NCBI RefSeq assembly: GCF_020696975.1
Contig: NZ_JAJGBK010000032.1
Location: forward strand, 1-64,000
Source: Methanoculleus sp.
GTDB taxonomy: Archaea; Halobacteriota; Methanomicrobia; Methanomicrobiales; Methanoculleaceae
Reading direction: 5' to 3'
DNA length: 64,000 nt
The position numbers were made by a program, and so were the translations under genes. This document shows positions 1 to 7,887 of this stretch, one piece after another; the stretch's first letter is position 1, and the number at the start of each line of letters is the position of its first letter. Below the pieces are notes generated by a model. That model saw nothing but the letters and a program-made list of their open reading frames with translations, did no database searches and was not told where the DNA came from.

Positions 1-566
1 CCCTCTTTTGGCACAGCGATGACGTAGGCGGTCGTCGCGAGGGCCGCGACGATCGCGACGACAAGGAGGCTGGAGAGCCCGCGGTCGAGCCAGGACGCCC
101 CGGGGTCGAAGAGCTCCAGGCGGGCCGCGTTGAAGATCTCCCGTGCCGGGACCATAAAGCGCTCGTCCGCCGGGAGGGTGAGGCGCCGGTACCAGGCAAT
201 CCCCGTCATCGCGAGGGTGAAGAGGGTGAGCGAGGCAAGGATCGGGTCGAGCCGGATCCCCCAGGGGGTGTAGTTCAGCCCGAGCCCGATGAGGGGGACG
301 ACCGCGATCGAGAGCCCGAAGGAGAGGGCAACCCGTTCGATCCCGTCAAGATCCCCCTTTGCAGGGAAGAGGGCAGCAATCAGGGCATAGCCCGGGATGA
401 AGAGGACCATTGCCACGCCAAGAAGGATCCGGAGGGGGCTTGCGTTCAGTACCGGGACATAGACGGCAAGAAGGGTCGCGGCCGTGATGACGGCAATCGC
501 GATGAGGTCGCCGGGACGGTACCCGGCGGCCTCGGCAATCAGGGATCTGGGATCTTCACTCTTCAT
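1..566 (-). CDS. DUF1616 family membrane protein (N-terminal part, cut by window edge)
   Basis: Translated by hand from an ATG at 566; the frame stays open to base 1, so about 188 N-terminal residues are visible and the rest lies outside. After a polar start (MKSEDPRSLIAEAAGYRPGD) there are several hydrophobic segments, then the stretch FPAKGDLDGIERVALSFG, which is typical of DUF1616 membrane proteins. These are often found near archaeal surface-protein and glycosylation genes. The next gene on the same strand ends 11 bases upstream of this start, so the two may be co-transcribed. The exact role is unknown. Confidence 0.8.
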   Translation of the reverse strand, partial: MKSEDPRSLIAEAAGYRPGDLIAIAVITAATLLAVYVPVLNASPLRILLGVAMVLFIPGYALIAALFPAKGDLDGIERVALSFGLSIAVVPLIGLGLNYTPWGIRLDPILASLTLFTLAMTGIAWYRRLTLPADERFMVPAREIFNAARLELFDPGASWLDRGLSSLLVVAIVAALATTAYVIAVPKE

Positions 567-577
567 GAGTTGGCCTG

Positions 578-1735
578 TCAGCCTCTTCTCTTCCAGCCAA
601 ACATTAAGATTCCGAATGCAATGACCGGGAGGAGGGGGGCGATCGGGGCCGCGGCCGGAGTCGTCGCCGCGGGCGCGGTCGTCGTTGTGGTCGTGGTCCC
701 GGCGGGGATGGAGGTCGTCGCGGTCGCCGTCGACCCGGCGGCCGGTGCCGCGATGAGGAGCGCGTAGGAGCCCGGCAGGGTGACCGTGGTCGTGATCCGG
801 TTGCCCTCGATCTTCGAGGGGACCGGCGTCCAGGCGCCGTTCTCGTAGCGGGCGAGGGTTGCCGTCGTATCGGCCGACGGGAGGCGGAAGGAGAGAACCG
901 CAGCGGGGTCAAACGTCCGGTCCGCCGGAGTCACGGCGTAGGCGTTCCCGGAGAGGGACCAGCCGGCGGGGGCGGTGCCCTGGACGGTGATGGGAAGGAG
1001 CCCGGCGCCCTCAAGATCGGTTCCGGTGAGGGAGGCTTTCCCGTCGGTCGAGGCCGTCGTCGCGGGCCCGGTGGTGGGTTCGGTCGGGAAGAGGCCGCCG
1101 GTACCCCCACTGCCGCTGCCCTGGGTGGTGGTGGTCGGGGACGAGATCCCTCCCCCGATCGCGATCGTCCGCGAGAGTTCCTGCCGCCCGTCGACGTAGA
1201 TGGTGACCGTCGCGGTGCCGTGGGTGATCCCGTCGATCGCGAAGGTGATCTGGCCGTTATCGGGCCCTGTCTTGGTGCCCATCATTGTCAGTTCGGCGGT
1301 GATGCTTCCGCTCGTGGGCGCGGCCCGCCCGTCAAGGGTGATCGTGTCATACGTCCCGCTGGAGATGTTGTAGTTCTGGGTTTCTCGGAACTCACCGTTC
1401 GCGTCGGCGTCGTTGCTCAGACTGATGGCTCTGCCTGGCATCTGCACGGACAGGCCGGTCCACGCTGTGCCCTTGCTGTAGGCGCTCACCTGGCCCGGGT
1501 CAAGGGAGAAGGGAAGGACGAGGTTTTGGGCCGTGAACGCGAACCGCTCGCCGGGAGTCACGTCGAACTCACCGCGGATCCCGAACGAGAACGCAGCGCC
1601 GTCAGGAAGGTTCTGCACATCGACGGTGACCGTATCACCGGGGTCGATCGAGGCGGGCGTGATGGTGATCGTCGCCGCTGTTGCGGTGGGAACCAGTAAA
1701 GCAAGCACAAGTAGAAGCGCACCGAGTTTGGACAT
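578..1735 (-). CDS. Exported, stalked cell-surface protein with C-terminal membrane anchor
   Basis: 385 residues. Residues 1-20 form a Sec-type signal peptide ending near TATA. A beta-rich N-terminal region follows, then a Ser/Gly/Thr linker (about 200-235), then a domain of about 85 residues ending SYALLIAAPA. A Thr/Ala stalk leads to a C-terminal hydrophobic helix (PLLPVIAFGILMFGW) closed by KRRG. This is the usual plan of S-layer-associated proteins in Methanomicrobiales. The pre-stalk domain resembles the equivalent domain of the divergently transcribed neighbour (both have a TFDPA core and a W-x-x-V-P element), so the two are probably paralogues. No enzymatic motif was seen. Confidence 0.75.
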   Translation of the reverse strand: MSKLGALLLVLALLVPTATAATITITPASIDPGDTVTVDVQNLPDGAAFSFGIRGEFDVTPGERFAFTAQNLVLPFSLDPGQVSAYSKGTAWTGLSVQMPGRAISLSNDADANGEFRETQNYNISSGTYDTITLDGRAAPTSGSITAELTMMGTKTGPDNGQITFAIDGITHGTATVTIYVDGRQELSRTIAIGGGISSPTTTTQGSGSGGTGGLFPTEPTTGPATTASTDGKASLTGTDLEGAGLLPITVQGTAPAGWSLSGNAYAVTPADRTFDPAAVLSFRLPSADTTATLARYENGAWTPVPSKIEGNRITTTVTLPGSYALLIAAPAAGSTATATTSIPAGTTTTTTTAPAATTPAAAPIAPLLPVIAFGILMFGWKRRG

Positions 1736-1821
1736 AAGAAACCTCCGTTTTGGTTGAACTACGTATAGGTGACCGTTTCAAATAAAAAGGTTTATGACTC
1801 GCGAATAAAAATGCAGACCTC
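1736..1821. promoter_or_regulatory. Shared divergent promoter region of two surface-protein genes
   Basis: 86-bp AT-rich gap between two divergently transcribed surface-protein genes. It contains AATAAAAAGGTTTATGAC and GCGAATAAAAATG, which suit archaeal TATA elements. Shared regulation is inferred from the layout only. Confidence 0.4.
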
Positions 1822-3759
1822 ATGTATCAGCGACGGAGTTATCTCCTCCTGGCCCTCACCATCGCTCTCTTCCTCCTCCCGGTGGCAGCCGCTGCCGCCG
1901 GAGGCGGAGATACCTACATCACGGTGTCGGGGGACACGAAGGAGTATAAGAACCTGCGCATCGGCGTGGTCGATGCCCTCGACCCGCTTGAAACCAGTAC
2001 GTCAAACGTGACTCTCAGGAGCACCGAGACGGGTGATCTCAGGTCTATCGAGTACCCGCTCTTCGGGGAGATCACCCGTACGTTCAACCCGGCAAGCGGC
2101 ACCTACCACGGCGTGCAGGTGACCGTGACAGGGGCCAAGACCATCGCCGGGAGCACCCTCCCGTGCAACTATCAGGTCTACACCAAACCGACACTCCCGA
2201 GCTTCACCGTCAAGGTCCCCCCCGGCCGGTGCGGCAACGTCCTCCTGGTCAAAGCCCCGGAGAATCTCCCAGATAACGGGAGCTTCGATGATATCTTCAG
2301 GGCCGCGGCGAAAGAGGGATACTTCTTTGCCGAGGACGGGTTATGCTGGACATTAGAGGACGGAAGAGTTCAGGGCAAATTCGGCACGATCGTTGTTGAT
2401 GAGAACAACCTGACCCGCACGCTGCTTGAGAACAAGTTCGATCTCAGCTGTTTTGAGTTCAACGCAGACAGTTACCTCGAAAGGGGAGCGCCGAAACCCT
2501 CCGCCGGGGAGTACCTCATCGCGGCGGTGCAGTACGACGGCGCCACGGACACGATGCACGTCCTTGCCGCCATGCCGGTCACCATCCTCAACGGGAACCA
2601 GGCCGTCACCTGGAACGGGGACAACCCCTACTACCAGAGCCAGAACAGGGACGTGAGCGTCTCCTTCACCGGCGCTGACAGGGTCACCTACGCCCTGATC
2701 AAGGAGGGCCCGAGGTACGGCCTCTCGATGACGGTCAACACGTCGAAACTTGCAGAAGAACCGATCCCCGTCTCGACTGCAGACCTTGTGGAGATACTGA
2801 AGACGATCGCCGGGGAAGCAACCCCGGTCACCTACGCCCTGACCGTGGATGATGTCCCGACCAACGTCGATCCGCACTCCGGCTTCGCCATCGCTGAAGG
2901 CTACGGGTGCTCCGGGTATGCAAATGCGTCCTCGGTGACCATTACGACAGCGACCCTCAGGACGCTCAACCCCGGCACATACTCCCTCTACGCCATGGCC
3001 CTGAACAACAATAAGGTCATCGCGATCGACCAGACGTCCATCACCATCGCCGCCACGGCACCGACACCGGCTCCCACCGGCGGCGGTGGCGGCGGCGGCG
3101 GCCCGAGCGGCCCCACCGAACCGAGCGGCCCGGTCGCCTACGAGGGCACCGGTAGCCTCACGACCGACAGCACCGGCATCGTCACCCAGTCCATCGCAGT
3201 CAGCGCCGTAGACGGCGTCGCAACCGTCGTCGTCCCGGCCGGAGTGCAGGCCCTCGACGCCAACGGCAACCCGATCACCGAGATCGGGGTAGAGCCTCTC
3301 GCAAGCGACGCAGTCCCGGCAGCCCCGGCCGGTGCCGTCTTCACGTTCGCTGGCTACGCCTACGAGGCAAGCCCCGCCGGCGCCACCTTCGACCCGGCGA
3401 TCGCCCTGACCATGCAGATCCCCGAGGACGTCTGGAACAACCTCGACCTCACAAGCGAGCAGCCTGTGGTCAAGTGGTACAACGAGGAGACCGGACTCTG
3501 GGAGGACGTCCCGACGACCTTCGACGCCGCCACCCGGACCGTGCGGGCAACGGTGACCCACTTCAGCATCTTCGCGCTCTTCACCGAGCCGGTGCCGGAG
3601 ACGACCACCCCGACCGAGACCCCGACCACCACAACCACGACGACAGCCCCCGGTGGAGAGACACCCACTGAAGGACTGCCGATGACGGTGATCCTCTCGA
3701 TCTTCGCGGTCGTCGTCATCATCGTCGCAGCCGGATACTTCCTCATGATGCGGAAGTAA
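1822..3759 (+). CDS. Large exported surface protein with Thr-rich stalk and membrane anchor
   Basis: 645 residues. Residues 1-24 are a signal peptide (LLALTIALFLLPVAAAAA). A long N-terminal ectodomain carries candidate N-glycosylation sites (NVT, NLT, NAS). A Gly-rich hinge near residue 415 (GGGGGGGG) leads to a domain also seen in the divergent neighbour (TFDPAIALTMQIPEDVW and WYNEETGLWEDVP). A Thr/Pro stalk and a final membrane helix (VILSIFAVVVIIVAAGYFL) end in MMRK. Probably an S-layer-associated or adhesion protein; the function is not recognisable. ATG 1822 is chosen because it precedes the signal peptide directly. Confidence 0.75.
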   Translation: MYQRRSYLLLALTIALFLLPVAAAAAGGGDTYITVSGDTKEYKNLRIGVVDALDPLETSTSNVTLRSTETGDLRSIEYPLFGEITRTFNPASGTYHGVQVTVTGAKTIAGSTLPCNYQVYTKPTLPSFTVKVPPGRCGNVLLVKAPENLPDNGSFDDIFRAAAKEGYFFAEDGLCWTLEDGRVQGKFGTIVVDENNLTRTLLENKFDLSCFEFNADSYLERGAPKPSAGEYLIAAVQYDGATDTMHVLAAMPVTILNGNQAVTWNGDNPYYQSQNRDVSVSFTGADRVTYALIKEGPRYGLSMTVNTSKLAEEPIPVSTADLVEILKTIAGEATPVTYALTVDDVPTNVDPHSGFAIAEGYGCSGYANASSVTITTATLRTLNPGTYSLYAMALNNNKVIAIDQTSITIAATAPTPAPTGGGGGGGGPSGPTEPSGPVAYEGTGSLTTDSTGIVTQSIAVSAVDGVATVVVPAGVQALDANGNPITEIGVEPLASDAVPAAPAGAVFTFAGYAYEASPAGATFDPAIALTMQIPEDVWNNLDLTSEQPVVKWYNEETGLWEDVPTTFDAATRTVRATVTHFSIFALFTEPVPETTTPTETPTTTTTTTAPGGETPTEGLPMTVILSIFAVVVIIVAAGYFLMMRK

Positions 3760-3770
3760 TCCACCCCAAC

Positions 3771-3778
3771 TTTTTTTT
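3771..3778 (+). terminator. Oligo-T terminator
   Basis: Eight consecutive T residues 12 bases after the stop of the surface-protein gene, a typical archaeal intrinsic termination signal on the plus strand. Confidence 0.55.
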
Positions 3779-3781
3779 AAA

Positions 3782-4705
3782 TCAGGCCGAAAGGGCCGCA
3801 AAGATGAAGTAGAGGGTCACCAGCCCCTGGAAGAGAAAATATCCTGCAATATTTGCCGTGGCGTAGCGAAGAGCGGGCGCCCGTTCGGGGGACCGGTGCA
3901 GAAACCCCAGAAGAGCAATCCCGAGCGGGATCAGCGATATCAGCGCCACCGGGCGGAAGTCCACGGGAAAGAACGCCCCCGTCAGGGCAGAGACGACAAG
4001 CGCCGCGGTCGCGAGGCTCGCCGCGACAGCAATCAACCCAAACCCGAAGACCCGCCCCTTCCGCACGACGAGGGTCGGTTTCCCCCCGGCGATATCCCCC
4101 TCCCGGTCGGGAATCTCGACGCTCACGATGAAGACGAGGCCGTAGAGGCAGAGCGGGACGGCAAACGCAAAGAACGCCATATCGAGCGTTCCCGCCGCGA
4201 CAAAATAGCCCGCGCCCGGCATCAGGAGGCCGAAGGTGATCATGTTCGCGATCTCGCCGAGTTTATGGTAGGCAAGGGCGATCGGCGGGGCCGTGTAGAA
4301 CCAGCCAAGCAGGTTCCCGGCGATCCCGAAGACAAGGAAGATGACCGGGTAGGCGTAGACGGTCACAAAGGCGCAGCCGATCAGGACCGAGACCGCCATC
4401 AGGGCGACGGCGGCCCCAAACGCGGCGGGTTTCAGGTCCGGGTGCGCCGGAAGGACGCCGCTGCCCCCGGATATCGCCGTCGTCTCGACGAACCGGTCGG
4501 CATCGGCATCGAAGTAGTCGTTGCTGTAGTGGACCGAGAGGTGGGCCGCCGCCATCGCCGCATACCCGAAGACGAACTGCGCCGGGGCGAACCGCGCCCC
4601 GAGGAGGAAGGCGAGGAGTGCCCCGGCGGTGAACGGGATGAACCCCGAGAGGAGGAAGGGAAGCCGGCCGAGCCGGATGAACTCGCGGATGGCGCGGGTA
4701 TCCAT
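3782..4705 (-). CDS. UbiA family prenyltransferase (MenA-like)
   Basis: About 307 residues from ATG 4705, which is preceded by GGGAG; longer upstream starts lack support. This is an integral membrane enzyme with roughly eight or nine hydrophobic segments and both Asp-rich motifs of the family: NDYFDADADRF near residue 62 and DREGD near residue 200. These bind the Mg-diphosphate of an isoprenoid donor. Family members join a prenyl chain to an aromatic or glycerol acceptor. Here the acceptor is unknown; archaeal lipid (DGGGP) or quinone-like products are both possible. A second, divergent UbiA gene lies at 6455. Confidence 0.85.
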   Translation of the reverse strand: MDTRAIREFIRLGRLPFLLSGFIPFTAGALLAFLLGARFAPAQFVFGYAAMAAAHLSVHYSNDYFDADADRFVETTAISGGSGVLPAHPDLKPAAFGAAVALMAVSVLIGCAFVTVYAYPVIFLVFGIAGNLLGWFYTAPPIALAYHKLGEIANMITFGLLMPGAGYFVAAGTLDMAFFAFAVPLCLYGLVFIVSVEIPDREGDIAGGKPTLVVRKGRVFGFGLIAVAASLATAALVVSALTGAFFPVDFRPVALISLIPLGIALLGFLHRSPERAPALRYATANIAGYFLFQGLVTLYFIFAALSA

Positions 4706-4790
4706 GGGATTCTCCCGGGGCGGGTGGTATGTATACCTTTGCCCGGGCTGGCCGGGGAGCCCCTGCACCGGCTCTCACGCGGAAGGGGGC

Positions 4791-5423
4791 CTATATCACG
4801 GGATTTCTTACCGGCAGCGGCACCGCGGCCCGCAACGCGTCGGCACCCCCCTCGATGTAGATGAGGCCGAGGACGGCCCGGGCAAGGGTCGCCTTCTCCT
4901 CGTCGAGGGGGTGCTGGCCGACCGGAAGACCGATCCGGTCTTCGTAGAGCCCCCATTGGTCGCAGAGCGCGACAAGGTCTTGAGGCTCGAGGTGCGTGCC
5001 GGGAGGGGTCTTCACCTGCAGAGTGACGTCGCCGATGATGGCAAGGGCCTGTGCATCGGAGGCGCTCTCGAGCATGGCCAGGTCCCGTGCGGGAGCCGGG
5101 AGCGCACCGGCAGAAAGCCGCCCGAAAAACCGTCTCGCGGAATGAGACAGCATGAGGCGGACGAGCCCGTCCGGGTCCCGGAAGGCGTGGCCGGTCTCCT
5201 GCTCGATGCGGAGAAGGGTCTGCTGCGTCACCCTGTCGACCCGGGCGACCAGGCAGGAGAGGTCCCGGCTCCACGCTCGTATCCGCCGGAGCCTCCGGCT
5301 TCTCCGGGGCGACCGCCGGTGAGCCGGGAGATACTCCGCCCGGTACTCGCAGAGGAGGGCGTCACGGAGCAGGATGAGGGTCTCCCGGACCGGGGGGGAA
5401 GGAGGCCCGTAACTGCGTTCCAT
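4791..5423 (-). CDS. Conserved hypothetical protein
   Basis: 210 residues if read from MERSYG at 5423; an alternative ATG is at 5456. The AT-rich stretch just upstream (TTAATACAATCAATTGCC) favours a promoter there and the shorter start. The frame remains open further upstream but overlaps the DUF1294 gene and is unlikely to be used. The protein is Arg-rich in its N-terminal half (RRSPRRSRRLRRIRAW) with an acidic, hydrophobic C-terminus and no signal peptide or membrane helix. I do not recognise the family. Confidence 0.55.
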   Translation of the reverse strand: MERSYGPPSPPVRETLILLRDALLCEYRAEYLPAHRRSPRRSRRLRRIRAWSRDLSCLVARVDRVTQQTLLRIEQETGHAFRDPDGLVRLMLSHSARRFFGRLSAGALPAPARDLAMLESASDAQALAIIGDVTLQVKTPPGTHLEPQDLVALCDQWGLYEDRIGLPVGQHPLDEEKATLARAVLGLIYIEGGADALRAAVPLPVRNPVI

Positions 5424-5500
5424 CTGTCCAGGATTGGCAATTGATTGTATTAACATTGCCGAAATGTAAATGGGAGTGTGTAACCCCATCCCCGGGCCGG

Positions 5501-5770
5501 CTACGCGAGAGCCAGGGCGAGTGCGGCGGCGAGGTGGAGGCAGAGGAAGAACGGGACGAGCCGGAACTTCCCCTTCTGAGTCTTGTGCCGGAAGAGGTGC
5601 ATCGCCCCAAAGGCCCCGAACGGCCCGATCAGCGCGAGGGCGAGGAGCCGCCGCTCCGGGGTCCGCCATCCGCTCTTCTCCGCGGACCTCTTGTCGTACA
5701 GGTAAGCAACAAACGTAAGAGCGTTCGCCAGGATATAGGCGAACAGAATCGCGCCGGGTATTGTATCCAT
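5501..5770 (-). CDS. DUF1294 small membrane protein
   Basis: 89 residues from ATG 5770, which has GGAGG six bases upstream. The layout is membrane helix, then the family signature YLYDKRSAEKSGWRTPERRL, then GPFGAFGAMHLFRHKTQK and a second helix. This is the classic DUF1294 pattern, often found alone or attached to a cold-shock domain in bacteria. The function is unknown; the conserved basic motifs suggest a compact membrane protein. Confidence 0.85.
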   Translation of the reverse strand: MDTIPGAILFAYILANALTFVAYLYDKRSAEKSGWRTPERRLLALALIGPFGAFGAMHLFRHKTQKGKFRLVPFFLCLHLAAALALALA

Positions 5771-5870
5771 AGAGTCCTCCGGCCGCCCGGGATCCCCCGA
5801 TCGGCCAGGTACTCTACGCTCTCCGGCCATTTATCCGGTAAGGGTCTGTGCCGGGGCCGGCCCCATCCCG

Positions 5871-6329
5871 TCAGGTGGCGTTCGAAGAGATCGCCGTCAG
5901 GTTCATCAGGGCGGCATCCTCCGCCGTGATGTTGAAGGGCACGATCACGATCTCACCCCCCGCCGTCTGCTCGACGTCGGGGACCGGGTACTCGAAGACG
6001 CCCTCCCTGCCGGCATCCTGGTGCAGGACCGCAAAGAGGGTGTCGGCGGCAACGAACGTGTGGATCGTGACGGTGACATTCGTGTTCACCCCCGACTCGA
6101 CCGGTGCGTAACCGATGACCCCGCCGGGATGCCCGAAGAGGTTGTTGTGGATCACGAGCCACCCGGTGCCGTTGCTCACGGTCTCATTGACGGTGACGTT
6201 CCCGACGACCCCGTCGCTCTCGACAGCCTGGTCCGTCACCGTGATCGAGGCGTTGTCGGTCTGGGCAGAGACAAACCCGATGCAGCAGGCCAGAAGAACC
6301 CCTGCGATAGCCAGCCAGTGTATCTTCAT
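5871..6329 (-). CDS. Exported DUF7282-type protein
   Basis: 152 residues. The signal peptide is residues 1-22 (cleavage near FVSA-QT). The mature part is an all-beta domain with NGTGWLVIHNNLFGHPGGVIGY and IHTFVAADTLFAVLHQDAG, which match the DUF7282 domain found in many secreted methanogen and haloarchaeal proteins. Several NxT/NxS sequons suggest N-glycosylation. No membrane anchor is present, so it is probably secreted or loosely surface-bound. Confidence 0.75.
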   Translation of the reverse strand: MKIHWLAIAGVLLACCIGFVSAQTDNASITVTDQAVESDGVVGNVTVNETVSNGTGWLVIHNNLFGHPGGVIGYAPVESGVNTNVTVTIHTFVAADTLFAVLHQDAGREGVFEYPVPDVEQTAGGEIVIVPFNITAEDAALMNLTAISSNAT

Positions 6330-6454
6330 GGTATCGACCTCCCCCGTGGGGGAGGGGGCAGGGGTTCCCGGGGCAGATAAAGAGCTGGGTGGGACCCGGC
6401 CGCCGGGTGTGCAACGCTTTTTGAACCCGGGCGTGCAACCCCTGACACACCATT

Positions 6455-7396
6455 ATGAGAGAGACCCTTGCCGCGCTTGCCGACCTGACCCGCATCCACT
6501 TCTTCTTCGTCTGGCCATTGATCTTCTGTTCCGGGCTCGCCCTCGCGTTCCAGAACTACGGCGGGTTCTCGTGGGAACTGGTCGCCCGGGCGGCGCTCAT
6601 CGGGCTCCTCGGCTTTCTGGCCGGCCTCGTCCTGAACGACTACGTCGACCGGGAACACGACCGGCGGGACGTCGACGGCGCGCTCACCCGCTACTGGCGG
6701 CCGTTCGGAGAGCGGCCGATCGCCGAAGGGAAGATCTCGCCCCGGGGAGCCCTGACCGTCTTCCTCGTCCTCGCCGGGTCGGCGGCCGCGCTTGCCGCGA
6801 CGCTCCCCGCGCCGCACAATCTCTACGTCCTCGGGATCATGGGCTACTCCTACGCCGTCGAGTACTTCTACCAGACAAAGAAGCGGAACCAGACCCTCCC
6901 CATCGCCCAGGTGATCGGGAGGACGGACTTCGCCCTCTTCCCCGTCGCCGGCTACCTGGTGTACGGCAGCCCGGACGTGACCGCGCTCCTCTACTTCCTC
7001 TTCTTCTACCCCTGGACCCTCGCCCACCTCGCAGCGAACGATATCGCCGATATCGAGAACGACCGGGCGAGGGGGATGGCGACGATCCCACGTCTGACCT
7101 TCGGTCGGACCGGGTCGGCTCCGGAGGACCCGACTCCGATCCTCTACGGCATGAAGGGTGCGGTCATCTGGGTCCTCGGCTTCTCGGCTGCCCACGTCGC
7201 GATGGCGCTCGTCTTCGGCCTCACCCTCGGGCCGGTCGCCCTCGCCGGGTTCGGGGTGGGAGCCGTCCTCCTCGGGGCTGCAAACTACCTCATCATCCGG
7301 GAGAAAAGCCCGGCCGCCGCGATGCGGGCGCTCCCGCTCATCCACATAGCGGCAGCCGTCTACGCCATAGCGATCATCGCGGCGACCGTTCTCTAA
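6455..7396 (+). CDS. UbiA family prenyltransferase
   Basis: 313 residues, polytopic. The first Asp motif is NDYVDREHDRRDVDG; the second is NDIADIENDRARG. Both are needed for Mg-diphosphate binding in this superfamily. The ATG at 6455 is preceded by an oligo-T-containing promoter-like stretch. It is transcribed away from the DUF7282 gene. With the enzyme at 3782 the window encodes two UbiA proteins that differ in sequence and are presumably not redundant. The substrates cannot be told from sequence. Confidence 0.85.
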   Translation: MRETLAALADLTRIHFFFVWPLIFCSGLALAFQNYGGFSWELVARAALIGLLGFLAGLVLNDYVDREHDRRDVDGALTRYWRPFGERPIAEGKISPRGALTVFLVLAGSAAALAATLPAPHNLYVLGIMGYSYAVEYFYQTKKRNQTLPIAQVIGRTDFALFPVAGYLVYGSPDVTALLYFLFFYPWTLAHLAANDIADIENDRARGMATIPRLTFGRTGSAPEDPTPILYGMKGAVIWVLGFSAAHVAMALVFGLTLGPVALAGFGVGAVLLGAANYLIIREKSPAAAMRALPLIHIAAAVYAIAIIAATVL

Positions 7397-7414
7397 AAGA
7401 GGGAGGGATCCTCC

Positions 7415-7788
7415 CTACTGAACGATGAAATCGCCGTTCATCGAGTGGTGCACATCGCACCGGAAGAAGTAGGTCCCCGGGGTCCCGGGGGCCGTGAAGG
7501 TGTAGGTGGCGCGTGCGGGGCCGACGATGATATCGCCGACAGAGATCGCCGTCGCCGCCGAAGCGTCCGTGTAGACCGCGACGTTGTGAGGGACGCCGGG
7601 GTCCCGGTTATCGAAGTTCATCGTCACCTGTGAGCCCGCCGGGACCGTGATCGTCTCCGTGTTGAAGGCCATGTTCTCGGCCGCGATATCGACGGTCACG
7701 CTCCGGAGAGCCTTTGACCCGGTCACCTCCGGGGTCACGCGCCCACCCCCACGACGGTGGTCGCCATGACTACGGGTATTCGTGCCAT
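7415..7788 (-). pseudogene. Cupredoxin-domain protein with frameshifted signal peptide
   Basis: The C-terminal part is a cupredoxin domain (TVPAGSQVTMNFDNRD, GVPHNVAVYTD, YFFRCDVHHSMNGDF) with the copper ligands His, Cys, His and Met in place. The open frame has no ATG before the domain. In another frame, from ATG 7788, the sequence encodes a signal-peptide start (MARIPVVMATTVVGVGA) and then hits TGA. Adding one G in the GGGGG tract (bases 7746-7750) would join the two. A GTG at 7738 could still start the domain alone, without export. It is a close tandem copy of the C-terminal domain of the next gene on the same strand. Either real decay, phase variation, or a sequence error. Confidence 0.6.
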
Positions 7789-7887
7789 GAGCCTCACCGT
7801 GCGGCCGGGAATGATAAAGGTTGCCCCGGCCGGCACCGGAGCCGGAGCGTTCCTGCGCTCTCGAAAAGAAGGAGGGGTGGGTCCCCT

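Noticed and set aside
2353-3801. Long open frame on the minus strand opposite the surface protein
   Set aside because: It is antisense to a signal-peptide-bearing coding frame, low in complexity, and an expected artefact of high GC.
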